Below are positions 1 to 5,573 of a stretch of DNA of 5,602 nucleotides, piece after piece. The DNA comes from CAZAYB01 sp964489215 (GTDB taxonomy: Bacteria; Planctomycetota; Phycisphaerae; Sedimentisphaerales; Anaerohalosphaeraceae): positions 1 through 5,602 of the forward strand of contig CAZAYB010000204.1 of assembly GCA_964489215.1 (NCBI GenBank), written 5' to 3'. The translations under genes were made by a program, and so were the position numbers. Positions within the stretch are counted from its first letter, which is position 1. Every line of letters begins with the position of its first letter. The notes under the pieces are model-generated. The model was not told where the DNA came from and searched no databases. It saw nothing but the letters and a program-made list of their open reading frames with translations.

Positions 1-28
1 AGAGAGTTGGGTTAGTCGTGATAATAAA

Positions 29-49
29 CCCGCCGGTTAAACCGGCGGG
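29..49. repeat. GC-rich inverted repeat, possible terminator
   Basis: The arms CCCGCCGG (29-36) and CCGGCGGG (42-49) pair perfectly around a 5-nt loop. On the + strand only a TTT follows (55-57). On the - strand the hairpin is followed by a T-rich stretch (reverse complement of 21-28). It could therefore end a gene left of the window in either direction, most simply a + strand gene whose end lies just outside. The 3' arm is followed by a tag, GCTAACTTTGAGG, that nearly recurs at 462-474. Confidence 0.5.
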
Positions 50-430
50 CTAACTTTGAGGGACGTGAGTATTGTCCCGGCGGTTGCGCTTCGGGCTTGC
101 GGTTGGTTTATAGCCTGTACATCAAAAAGGGACCTGATATTTTTAGTTACGCTCTAAAGCAATATCTGTTACACGAACTGCTTAATTTTTTTAAGGCCTG
201 ATAAAGAAGGCGTTAGAGTAAAGTGGCGGAAGATGTGACTTTTGATTAACTCAAAAAAATTCGAATCTAACATATCTCTTGCAATAAGCTAATAGAAAAG
301 ATGTATTAGTATTATCGTAGTTGAGAGGGAAGCTCAGTTTTATTTTATGTATTTTTGTTATTTATAAAATAAAGGCTTATTCAGGGAAGGGTGCATCTCT
401 TTGGGTTGTATCCACAGTTATAAAAAATGA

Positions 431-474
431 GAGCCGGTTTGTCTTTGTCGAGAGTTCACCGGCTCACTTTGAGA
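431..474. repeat. second GCCGGT hairpin with ACTTTGAG tag
   Basis: The arms GAGCCGGT (431-438) and ACCGGCTC (458-465) form an 8-bp perfect stem with a 19-nt loop. The flank GCTCACTTTGAGA (462-474) matches the flank of the hairpin at 29-49 in 11 of 13 positions. The two hairpins share the GCCGGT core, so they look like two copies of one element with different loops. No T-run follows closely, apart from TTTTTT at 485-490, so a role in termination is uncertain. Confidence 0.4.
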
Positions 475-734
475 GTATGACGGGTTTTTTATGCGCCCGC
501 ACGCTCATTTTATATATTAGTGTATTAATGAAAATTATGCAAGAACAAATATTAGTATTGAAAGGGGGTGAGAATATAGGAGCGCTAAATAAAGAATTTG
601 CCTTTAAGCAATGAGGTTAAGGGCGTCATAGCTTTGGAAAGGATTGCCAAATATTTTTCAGATCTTGATTTAGAATTATGCAGTAAGTAAATAAAGCGTT
701 TTTTGTAATTTAATTTTTTGAAAGCGAGGGAAGT

Positions 735-1430
735 ATGATGAAGAAGTTAGGATTTCTTATCTTGTTTGTTTTAGTTTTAGCGGGTGCGGCTCAGGCAAGA
801 TACATTACCGCTGAGTGGAATACCTGGGAAGGGGCTCTTAGCGCCGAACGGGACAGTTTTGGTGATCTTACGGCAGTTATGCCGGCAGATGCTGTTATGA
901 GCGACCCTGAAATACCAGATATGATTGCGAATGGATACCTTTTCTATTCTGATCTATCGCAAGAGGAGTATCCGGATGAATACAAGCCGTTTTTGTATGA
1001 TTCTTACGGTCAGGGAACAGATGAAAAATTCGGGGTTCTTGAACTCAATGCTGACGGTCAGCTGATATTTGAGCTTGATAACTACGCCGGCGGATACAGA
1101 AAAGAGCTTTTTATTGCTGTAACTTATTACGATCAAGGCGTTGAATCAGTAATTTATCCAGTTGCTCAGAGCGAAGGGATTGTAGTTACCAGTATGGATT
1201 TTCTTGGTTATGAGATCGACGGAAAATGGGTAACGGATTTTTGGCAGATCATTTACGAGCCTAATCCCTCATGGGAGGCTTTCGGGATAGATTTTGCGGG
1301 ATGGCCCGGCACAGCGGATTACCCTGCACTTATTGACAGCATAGTAATAGAAAGCGAATGCATACCGGAACCTGCAACTGTTGGTCTGCTTTCATTGGGT
1401 ACGCTTGTTGGTATTTTCCGCAGGAAGTAA
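735..1430 (+). CDS. PEP-CTERM sorting domain-containing secreted protein
   Basis: A secreted protein of 231 residues. The N-terminus is a Sec signal peptide: Lys3-Lys4, a hydrophobic core at 5-18, and a likely cleavage after Ala-Gln-Ala at 19-21. The C-terminus (209-231) is a textbook PEP-CTERM tripartite signal: Pro-Glu-Pro at 211-213, a hydrophobic stretch at about 214-228, then Arg-Arg-Lys. In known systems exosortase recognises this tail and hands the protein to the cell surface or extracellular matrix. No exosortase gene is in the window. The body between is acidic, rich in Asp, Glu, Tyr and Trp, with predicted beta character and no catalytic motif I recognise, so the function is unknown. 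GAGGG at 726-730 is the ribosome binding site. Adjacent ATGs at 735 and 738 both fit, and 738 has slightly better spacing. The single Cys (209) lies right next to the sorting motif. Confidence 0.9.
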   Translation: MMKKLGFLILFVLVLAGAAQARYITAEWNTWEGALSAERDSFGDLTAVMPADAVMSDPEIPDMIANGYLFYSDLSQEEYPDEYKPFLYDSYGQGTDEKFGVLELNADGQLIFELDNYAGGYRKELFIAVTYYDQGVESVIYPVAQSEGIVVTSMDFLGYEIDGKWVTDFWQIIYEPNPSWEAFGIDFAGWPGTADYPALIDSIVIESECIPEPATVGLLSLGTLVGIFRRK

Positions 1431-1461
1431 TATCGGCACGATTTTCAGAGAAAGATTATGG

Positions 1462-1488
1462 ATTAAAGTGAAGTTTTAATGTTTTTTT
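1462..1488 (+). terminator. weak AU-rich hairpin plus T-run after the PEP-CTERM gene
   Basis: ATTAAA (1462-1467) can pair with TTTAAT (1475-1480) around a 7-nt loop, and G plus seven T (1482-1488) follows. The stem has no GC pairs, so termination would be inefficient at best. Partial readthrough into the phosphatase gene 28 bases further on is plausible. Confidence 0.25.
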
Positions 1489-1515
1489 AACGGATTTTTT
1501 TAGGAGTAAAAAAGA

Positions 1516-3078
1516 ATGGAAAAAAGAAATGTAATGAAAAAGTTGATTATTTGTCTGGCAATCATTGCTTTGGTTGCTGTTGCTGCTGATGCTCGCAGGT
1601 TCTCGCGTTATCAGGGCGCAAAGTATGTTTTCTTCTTCATCGGTGACGGTATGGCCTCTCCGCAGATTCATGCGACAGAAGCCTATTTGGCACAGTCTGT
1701 TCAGGCAGACAACCCTGACGGTCTTTATGATGGTGAAGGTAATCCTGCAAGTCTCGGTACGGCAGGTGTAGAGCTTCTTAATATGAGCACACTTCCGGTC
1801 GTAGGTCTTCAGATGACTTATGCTGACAACCGTTTCATTACCGGTTCAGCGGCATCTGCAACTGCTTTGTCCTCGGGAAAGAAAAGCTCCATCAATACAA
1901 TCGCGATGGACCCGACCAAGAGTTTCGATTACACAACAGTAGCGGAACTTGCAAAGCAAAAGGGTATGAAGGTGGGTATTGTATCGAGTGTATCTATTGA
2001 CCATGCCACACCGGCCTGTTATTACGCTCACCAGCCAGAACGAGGCAACTACTGGCACATTTCCAACGCACTTTCGGACAGCGGTTTCGATTATTTCGGA
2101 GGCGGCGGAATGAAGGGTGAAAGGGTTAAAGGCGGAAATCGTCATTACGCACCAGGCAAACCGGTTGCAGAACCGAGCAATGATCCCATCCAGCACGCAA
2201 TTGACAGCGGTTATGTTGTTGCTGAAAACAAAGCGGAACTTCAGGCGGCTAACCCCGGGGACAAGGTTTTCGCTTACAGTAAGAATTATATTGACGGCAG
2301 CTGGGCTCTTCCTTATGAAATGGACAGAGATCCTCAGGATGTTTCAATTGCTGAATACACCTCCGAAGGCATCAGGCTTCTGGACAACCCCAACGGTTTC
2401 TTTATGATGGTCGAAGGGGGAAAGATTGACTGGGCCTGTCACGCCAATGATGCAATGGCAGCTATCCAGGACACAATCGCATTTGATGAAGCGATAGAAG
2501 TTGCTTTGGATTTTTATGAACAGCATCCCAACGATACTCTTATCGTTGTTACCGGTGACCACGAGTGCGGCGGTTTAACACTCGGATTTGCCGGCACAGG
2601 TTACGAAACGGCTTTTGAGATTCTCAACGGACAGACTATGTCTTATGAGATGTTTGACTGGACATTGCTGGCCGATCATAAGGCAGCCTATGGTGTTGAT
2701 CCTAACAATATCCCGGAAGACATGAACCAGGATATCAAAGACAAGATGCTCGCAGCTTTCGGTCTTAACTATGACAGCCTTACCGATTATGAAAAAGAAC
2801 TTATCGAAGGTGCTTACGATAAGACAATGAAGGGTGAGTCAGTCAATACTCCAGACGAAGATACGATTCTTTACTATTACTATGAGCCTTTTACGGTTAC
2901 CTGCACACACATTATGAACCGCAGGGCTGGTATTGATTTCACATCATACAGCCATACAGCACTTCCGGTTCCGGTTTTTGCAATCGGCCGTGAGGCTTAC
3001 AGGTTCGACGGCAAGTATGAGAACACAGAATTGGCAGTGAAGACAGCTGCGGCTATGAGAGTAAATCTTAACAACTAA
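1516..3078 (+). CDS. secreted alkaline phosphatase (PhoA superfamily)
   Basis: A 520-residue metal-dependent phosphomonoesterase that releases phosphate from organic esters outside the cytoplasm. A signal peptide occupies about residues 1-26, with a cleavage-like Ala-Asp-Ala at 24-26. Active-site positions map onto E. coli PhoA: Asp44 (IGDGM), nucleophile Ser111 (GSAASATAL), His163 and Thr165 (DHATPA), Arg176 for phosphate, Glu300, Asp305 and His309 (VEGGKIDWACH), Asp348-His349 (TGDHE) and His480 (SYSHTA). His163 and Trp306 stand where E. coli has Asp153 and Lys328, as in Vibrio and Antarctic TAB5 phosphatases. Gly110 replaces the Asp usually before the nucleophile. About 130 residues separate His349 from His480, against about 40 in E. 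coli, so there is a large insertion. Start: GGAG at 1503-1506 sits 9 nt before ATG 1516; ATG 1534 has no such site. I saw no Pho-box-like repeat upstream. A strong terminator follows. Confidence 0.96.
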   Translation: MEKRNVMKKLIICLAIIALVAVAADARRFSRYQGAKYVFFFIGDGMASPQIHATEAYLAQSVQADNPDGLYDGEGNPASLGTAGVELLNMSTLPVVGLQMTYADNRFITGSAASATALSSGKKSSINTIAMDPTKSFDYTTVAELAKQKGMKVGIVSSVSIDHATPACYYAHQPERGNYWHISNALSDSGFDYFGGGGMKGERVKGGNRHYAPGKPVAEPSNDPIQHAIDSGYVVAENKAELQAANPGDKVFAYSKNYIDGSWALPYEMDRDPQDVSIAEYTSEGIRLLDNPNGFFMMVEGGKIDWACHANDAMAAIQDTIAFDEAIEVALDFYEQHPNDTLIVVTGDHECGGLTLGFAGTGYETAFEILNGQTMSYEMFDWTLLADHKAAYGVDPNNIPEDMNQDIKDKMLAAFGLNYDSLTDYEKELIEGAYDKTMKGESVNTPDEDTILYYYYEPFTVTCTHIMNRRAGIDFTSYSHTALPVPVFAIGREAYRFDGKYENTELAVKTAAAMRVNLNN

Positions 3079-3096
3079 TTTTACTTTCACAGATAC

Positions 3097-3124
3097 TTGA
3101 TTTTCAGGGGCAAGGGCTTATTAT
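3097..3124 (+). promoter_or_regulatory. candidate promoter of the YibE/F gene, nested in a terminator
   Basis: TTGATT (3097-3102) and TATTAT (3119-3124) are spaced by 16 nt and match the sigma-70 consensus at 4/6 and 5/6. The -10 box lies in the loop of the terminator hairpin at 3108-3137. Transcription would begin near 3131, inside the 3' arm, so the new RNA could not form the terminator. The resulting leader would be about 32 nt and would include the GGAAGG ribosome binding site. This is a pattern match only. Confidence 0.4.
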
Positions 3125-3144
3125 ACGGCCTTTGCCCTTTTTTT
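3108..3144 (+). terminator. strong intrinsic terminator after the alkaline phosphatase gene
   Basis: A 10-bp stem with one G-U pair joins 3108-3117 (GGGCAAGGGC) to 3128-3137 (GCCTTTGCCC) around a 10-nt loop. Seven T follow directly (3138-3144). This is a canonical rho-independent terminator 30 bases after the phosphatase stop codon. It ends only 18 bases before the next start codon. Confidence 0.9.
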
Positions 3145-3162
3145 AATTGGAAGGCTCTTAGT

Positions 3163-4281
3163 ATGAAAGATTTGATTATCGTTCTTTTTTTTCTTGTTCT
3201 TTGCGCAATCCTTATATTCATTCCTACCGGATATAAGAGCAGCTTTTATGAGGGTTCCATCCATGCCAAGGCCGAGGTTCTTTCGGTTGATAACGACGAT
3301 ATTCAAAATCTTTCGATAATCCAGGTTGGGACCCAGATACTCCAGACAAGGCTGCTGAACGGTCCTCATGAGGGTATGGAGGTTAGGGCTCTCAATCAGC
3401 TCCAGGGTAAAAAGGAAATTGATGAGATCTACAGCAAGGGTGATGACGTGCTTGTGGAGTACCGATTCAAAGGGGATAAGACGACAGCTTACACTCGCGG
3501 CCATTACAGGCTTGAAGTTGAAATAATTCTGGCAGTTCTTTTCGCAGTGTTTCTGATTTCGGTGGCAGGGGTTACAGGTTTTAAGGCACTTATTTCATTT
3601 GTTTTTGCAGCTCTTGTGATTTGGAAAATTATGATACCTTTGTTTTTGAAGGAGATCGACCCTTTTCCGGTAGCGATCATGATAGTCGGAGCTTTAACCG
3701 CGTCGGTAAGTTTTCTCGTAGGCGGGATGAGCAAAAAAGGTCTGGTTACATTCATTGGTTCTTTTTCAGGTCTGCTTTTTGCGAGCGGATTGGCTCTTGT
3801 CTTTTCGGGCGGGTTTCAAATACACGGAGCTGTCCGGCCATTTGCCGAGGCACTTATGTATTCGGGTTTTGCACATCTGAACCTTACAAGAATTTTCGTC
3901 AGCGGTATTATTATCGCATGTTCGGGAGCGGTTATGGATTTGGCGATGGACATAGCTGCCTCAATGCATGAGATACGCGAAAAGAAACCAGATATTGGTT
4001 ACGCTGAGCATGTTCTTTCTGGTATGAAGGTTGGCAGGTCTGTGATAGGCACAATGACGACTACTTTGCTGCTTGCTTATTCGGGGGGATATACGACAAT
4101 GTTGATGTACCATATGGGGCAGGGCACTCCGCTGGCACAGTTTTTCAATATCAATTACATTGCCGCTGAAATACTCAATGTTTTTGTGGGAAGTTTTGGG
4201 CTTGTTGCGGTAGCGCCTTTCACAGCCATAACAGGTGGACTGATATTCAAATATAAACGCCGAATAAAAAATAAAGATTAA
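3163..4281 (+). CDS. YibE/F family integral membrane protein
   Basis: A 372-residue polytopic membrane protein of the YibE/F family. The molecular function of this family is not settled; transport has been suggested. TM1 is at about 4-21. A soluble, probably extracytoplasmic, domain follows (about 24-116), and then a set of hydrophobic segments at about 119-139, 141-162, 168-187, 194-217, 242-263, 294-315 and 333-361. Family hallmarks are visible: GAVMDLAMDIAASM at 255-268, GRSVIGTMTTTLLLAYSG at 291-308, and EILNVFVGSFGLVAVAP at 336-352. The Asp pair in the first hallmark and the polar Gly-Thr-Met-Thr stretch are the best candidates for functional residues. I chose ATG 3163 because GGAAGG (3149-3154) lies 8 nt upstream. 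An in-frame TTG at 3097 would add 22 residues encoded by the terminator hairpin and is unlikely. The C-terminus is a short basic tail (KYKRRIKNK). Nothing ties it functionally to its neighbours. Confidence 0.9.
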   Translation: MKDLIIVLFFLVLCAILIFIPTGYKSSFYEGSIHAKAEVLSVDNDDIQNLSIIQVGTQILQTRLLNGPHEGMEVRALNQLQGKKEIDEIYSKGDDVLVEYRFKGDKTTAYTRGHYRLEVEIILAVLFAVFLISVAGVTGFKALISFVFAALVIWKIMIPLFLKEIDPFPVAIMIVGALTASVSFLVGGMSKKGLVTFIGSFSGLLFASGLALVFSGGFQIHGAVRPFAEALMYSGFAHLNLTRIFVSGIIIACSGAVMDLAMDIAASMHEIREKKPDIGYAEHVLSGMKVGRSVIGTMTTTLLLAYSGGYTTMLMYHMGQGTPLAQFFNINYIAAEILNVFVGSFGLVAVAPFTAITGGLIFKYKRRIKNKD

Positions 4282-4307
4282 GAGTGCAGTGCACGGCAAA
4301 AAAACAT

Positions 4308-4341
4308 TTTGGCTAACAGGTTATTGACAATAGGAGCCAAA
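4308..4341. promoter_or_regulatory. inverted repeat around the -35 box, candidate operator
   Basis: TTTGGCT (4308-4314) and AGCCAAA (4335-4341) are perfect 7-bp inverted arms with a 20-nt spacer. Inside the spacer is a second small palindrome, TATTG-A-CAATA (4322-4332), which contains the -35 hexamer. No T-run follows, so this is not a terminator. The placement fits a repressor or activator site. A separate 11-bp palindrome, GTGCAGTGCAC, lies at 4284-4294 just after the YibE/F stop codon. Confidence 0.4.
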
Positions 4342-4352
4342 CAGGGTATAAG
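4324..4352 (+). promoter_or_regulatory. near-consensus sigma-70 promoter of the URO-D family gene
   Basis: TTGACA (4324-4329) is a perfect -35 hexamer, followed by a 17-nt spacer and TATAAG (4347-4352), a 5/6 match to the -10 consensus. Transcription should start near 4359, giving an untranslated leader of about 90 nt before the ATG at 4450. In that leader GTCA/TGAC and GGCG/CGCC (4366-4374 with 4427-4437) could pair right next to the ribosome binding site. Confidence 0.65.
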
Positions 4353-4449
4353 ATGGCTGGTAAACGTCAGGGCGGTTGTGCTCAGATTTATTTGCGGACA
4401 TGACAGCTGCTGAAGATGGAAAAAAACGCCAGTTGACAGGAGCAGATTT

Positions 4450-5460
4450 ATGAACAGCAGAGAGAGGATGATAAAAACACTGCGTTTCGAAAAACCGGAC
4501 AGGATTCCGCGGGACTGCTGGGCACTGCCGGCGGTGAGACTTTTTGAAATGGATAAATATGAGAAGCTGGTGGAAAAATATCCTATGGATATTGAGCCTT
4601 CTCAGTTGACTCCTGGGATAAATGATGCAATTATGCAGGCTACCAGGTACGGCGGGACTTATACAGATGACTGGGGTTGTGTATGGCATGTTGGAGAGCC
4701 TGGGGTTGTTGGGGAAGTAAAAGAAACTCAGCTGGATGACTGGGGGGCGCTTGATAAGTTTTCTCCTCCGATGCATCTGCTTCAGGGGCGCGACCATTCT
4801 TACGTTAATCGGCAGTGTGACCAGAGCGATAAGTTTATGATATCTGATATTACGGCCCGTCCTTTTGAACGGATTCAGTTTCTTCGAGGCAGCGAGAATG
4901 TGTTTATGGACCTGGCCTATGGTACGAAAGAGATTCGCAAGTTAATCGAAATGGTGCACGAGTTCTATCTTGAGGATGTAAAAAGCTGGTGTAAATCGAA
5001 TGTTGACGGTGTGTTTTTTATGGATGACTGGGGCAGTACGCGAAAACTGCTTATTCCACCTTCGACGTGGAGAGATATTTTTAAGCCTTTGTATAGTCAA
5101 TACTGCGATGAAATTCATGCAGCTGGTAAATTTGCGATGTTTCATTCAGACGGCAATATCAATGAGATTTATGGAGATCTTGTTGAAATTGGAGTCGATG
5201 CGATTAATTCTCAGTTGTTTTGTATGGATATAGATGAAATTGCTTCACAGTACAAGGGTAAGATTACTTTCTGGGGGGAAATGGATCGCCAGCATACCCT
5301 GCCTTTCGGGTCACCGGCTGATGTAGAAAGAGACGTGATGCGGGTTCGGAGTTTACTTGATGACGGAAGGGGGGGATTGATCGCACAATGTGAATGGGGC
5401 AAGAACAATCCGGAAGAAAATATTCATGCTGTCTATAAGGCATGGGAAAAACGGCTGTAA
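4450..5460 (+). CDS. uroporphyrinogen decarboxylase-fold (URO-D family) protein, not HemE
   Basis: A 336-residue cytoplasmic protein with the URO-D TIM-barrel fold shared by HemE and the corrinoid methyltransferases (MtaA, MtbA and CmuA types). It opens with the RERMIKTLRFEKPDRIP pattern typical of the methyltransferase-like branch (4-20) and lacks the RQAGRY motif that HemE needs, so haem synthesis is unlikely. Other landmarks are DDWGC at 73-77, MDDWGS at 191-196, FHSDGNI at 231-237, GEMD at 276-279 and QCEWG at 313-317. Known methyltransferases bind zinc through His-x-Cys plus a later Cys. Here the pair is His232-Ser-Asp234 with Cys314, so zinc binding would need an Asp ligand or is lost. 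Methyl transfer or demethylation of an unknown substrate is only a family-level guess. No corrinoid-binding protein lies beside it. AGGAG at 4438-4442, 7 nt before ATG, fixes the start. It has its own promoter. Confidence 0.85.
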   Translation: MNSRERMIKTLRFEKPDRIPRDCWALPAVRLFEMDKYEKLVEKYPMDIEPSQLTPGINDAIMQATRYGGTYTDDWGCVWHVGEPGVVGEVKETQLDDWGALDKFSPPMHLLQGRDHSYVNRQCDQSDKFMISDITARPFERIQFLRGSENVFMDLAYGTKEIRKLIEMVHEFYLEDVKSWCKSNVDGVFFMDDWGSTRKLLIPPSTWRDIFKPLYSQYCDEIHAAGKFAMFHSDGNINEIYGDLVEIGVDAINSQLFCMDIDEIASQYKGKITFWGEMDRQHTLPFGSPADVERDVMRVRSLLDDGRGGLIAQCEWGKNNPEENIHAVYKAWEKRL

Positions 5461-5483
5461 TCTGATTGTAATTAGCGGCGGTG

Positions 5484-5570
5484 ATGAAAATCCGCTTAAC
5501 GTCAATGGCTACTTTAACCACAGAGTGCAATTTTTGTCTTGAGAATAAATTAATTGGCTCTCCGGAGTAA
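5484..5570 (+). CDS. possible 28-residue CxxC peptide frame
   Basis: A short frame from ATG 5484 (or GTG 5481) to TAA 5568-5570. It contains Cys-Asn-Phe-Cys near its end, a spacing seen in zinc-binding N-termini. There is no well-spaced ribosome binding site; GGCGGTG abuts the ATG. The same frame continues after the TAA, so this could be the front of a longer gene broken by a nonsense codon, or chance. I do not recognise a family with any certainty. Confidence 0.15.
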   Translation: MKIRLTSMATLTTECNFCLENKLIGSPE

Positions 5571-5573
5571 TTT

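Larger units (their letters stand above)
1..734. other. gene-free region with hairpins upstream of the PEP-CTERM gene
   Basis: No reading frame here looks like a real gene on either strand. The longest open frame (321-614) would need a TTG start, has no good ribosome binding site and resembles no family I know. The first 110 bases are GC-rich and structured: a hairpin at 29-49, a second small stem at 60-64/74-78, and a repeated GCGGTTG at 80-86 and 99-105. The rest is AT-rich, with a short stem around a T5 loop at 181-195 and a second GCCGGT-type hairpin at 431-465. The region could hold the end of an upstream transcription unit, an untranslated leader, a small RNA, or decayed sequence. I could not find a convincing promoter for the gene at 735. 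Confidence 0.5.

Noticed and set aside
65..160. 31-codon frame from GTG 65
   Set aside because: The GAGG signal is only 3 nt from the start and the frame lies over structured GC-rich DNA; no recognisable protein.
321..614. 97-residue open frame upstream of the PEP-CTERM gene
   Set aside because: It needs a TTG start without a good ribosome binding site, runs through the hairpin at 431-465, and its composition resembles no known protein.
1431..1515. Pho box upstream of the alkaline phosphatase
   Set aside because: No pair of CTGTCAT-like direct repeats with 4-nt spacing can be seen. The region is AT-rich and otherwise featureless.
3097..3162. Upstream TTG start for the YibE/F protein
   Set aside because: The 22 extra residues would be encoded by the terminator hairpin. 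ATG 3163 has a well-placed GGAAGG and starts directly with a membrane segment.
3121..4299. Antisense open frames over the YibE/F gene and other long - strand frames
   Set aside because: They are mirror shadows of well-supported + strand genes, without ribosome binding sites or recognisable products.
4353..4403. 16-residue leader peptide frame after the -10 box
   Set aside because: Its ATG overlaps the end of the promoter and would lie upstream of the predicted RNA start, so it could only be translated from readthrough RNA. No regulatory codon run is present.
4433..4438. Second TTGACA hexamer
   Set aside because: It overlaps the ribosome binding site of the URO-D family gene and would place a promoter inside the coding region with no good -10 box.
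4450..5460. HemE, true uroporphyrinogen decarboxylase
   Set aside because: The RQAGRY substrate-binding motif of HemE is absent and the N-terminus matches the methyltransferase-like branch.
5474..5496. Terminator after the URO-D family gene
   Set aside because: The stem is only 5 bp with a 13-nt loop and no T-run.
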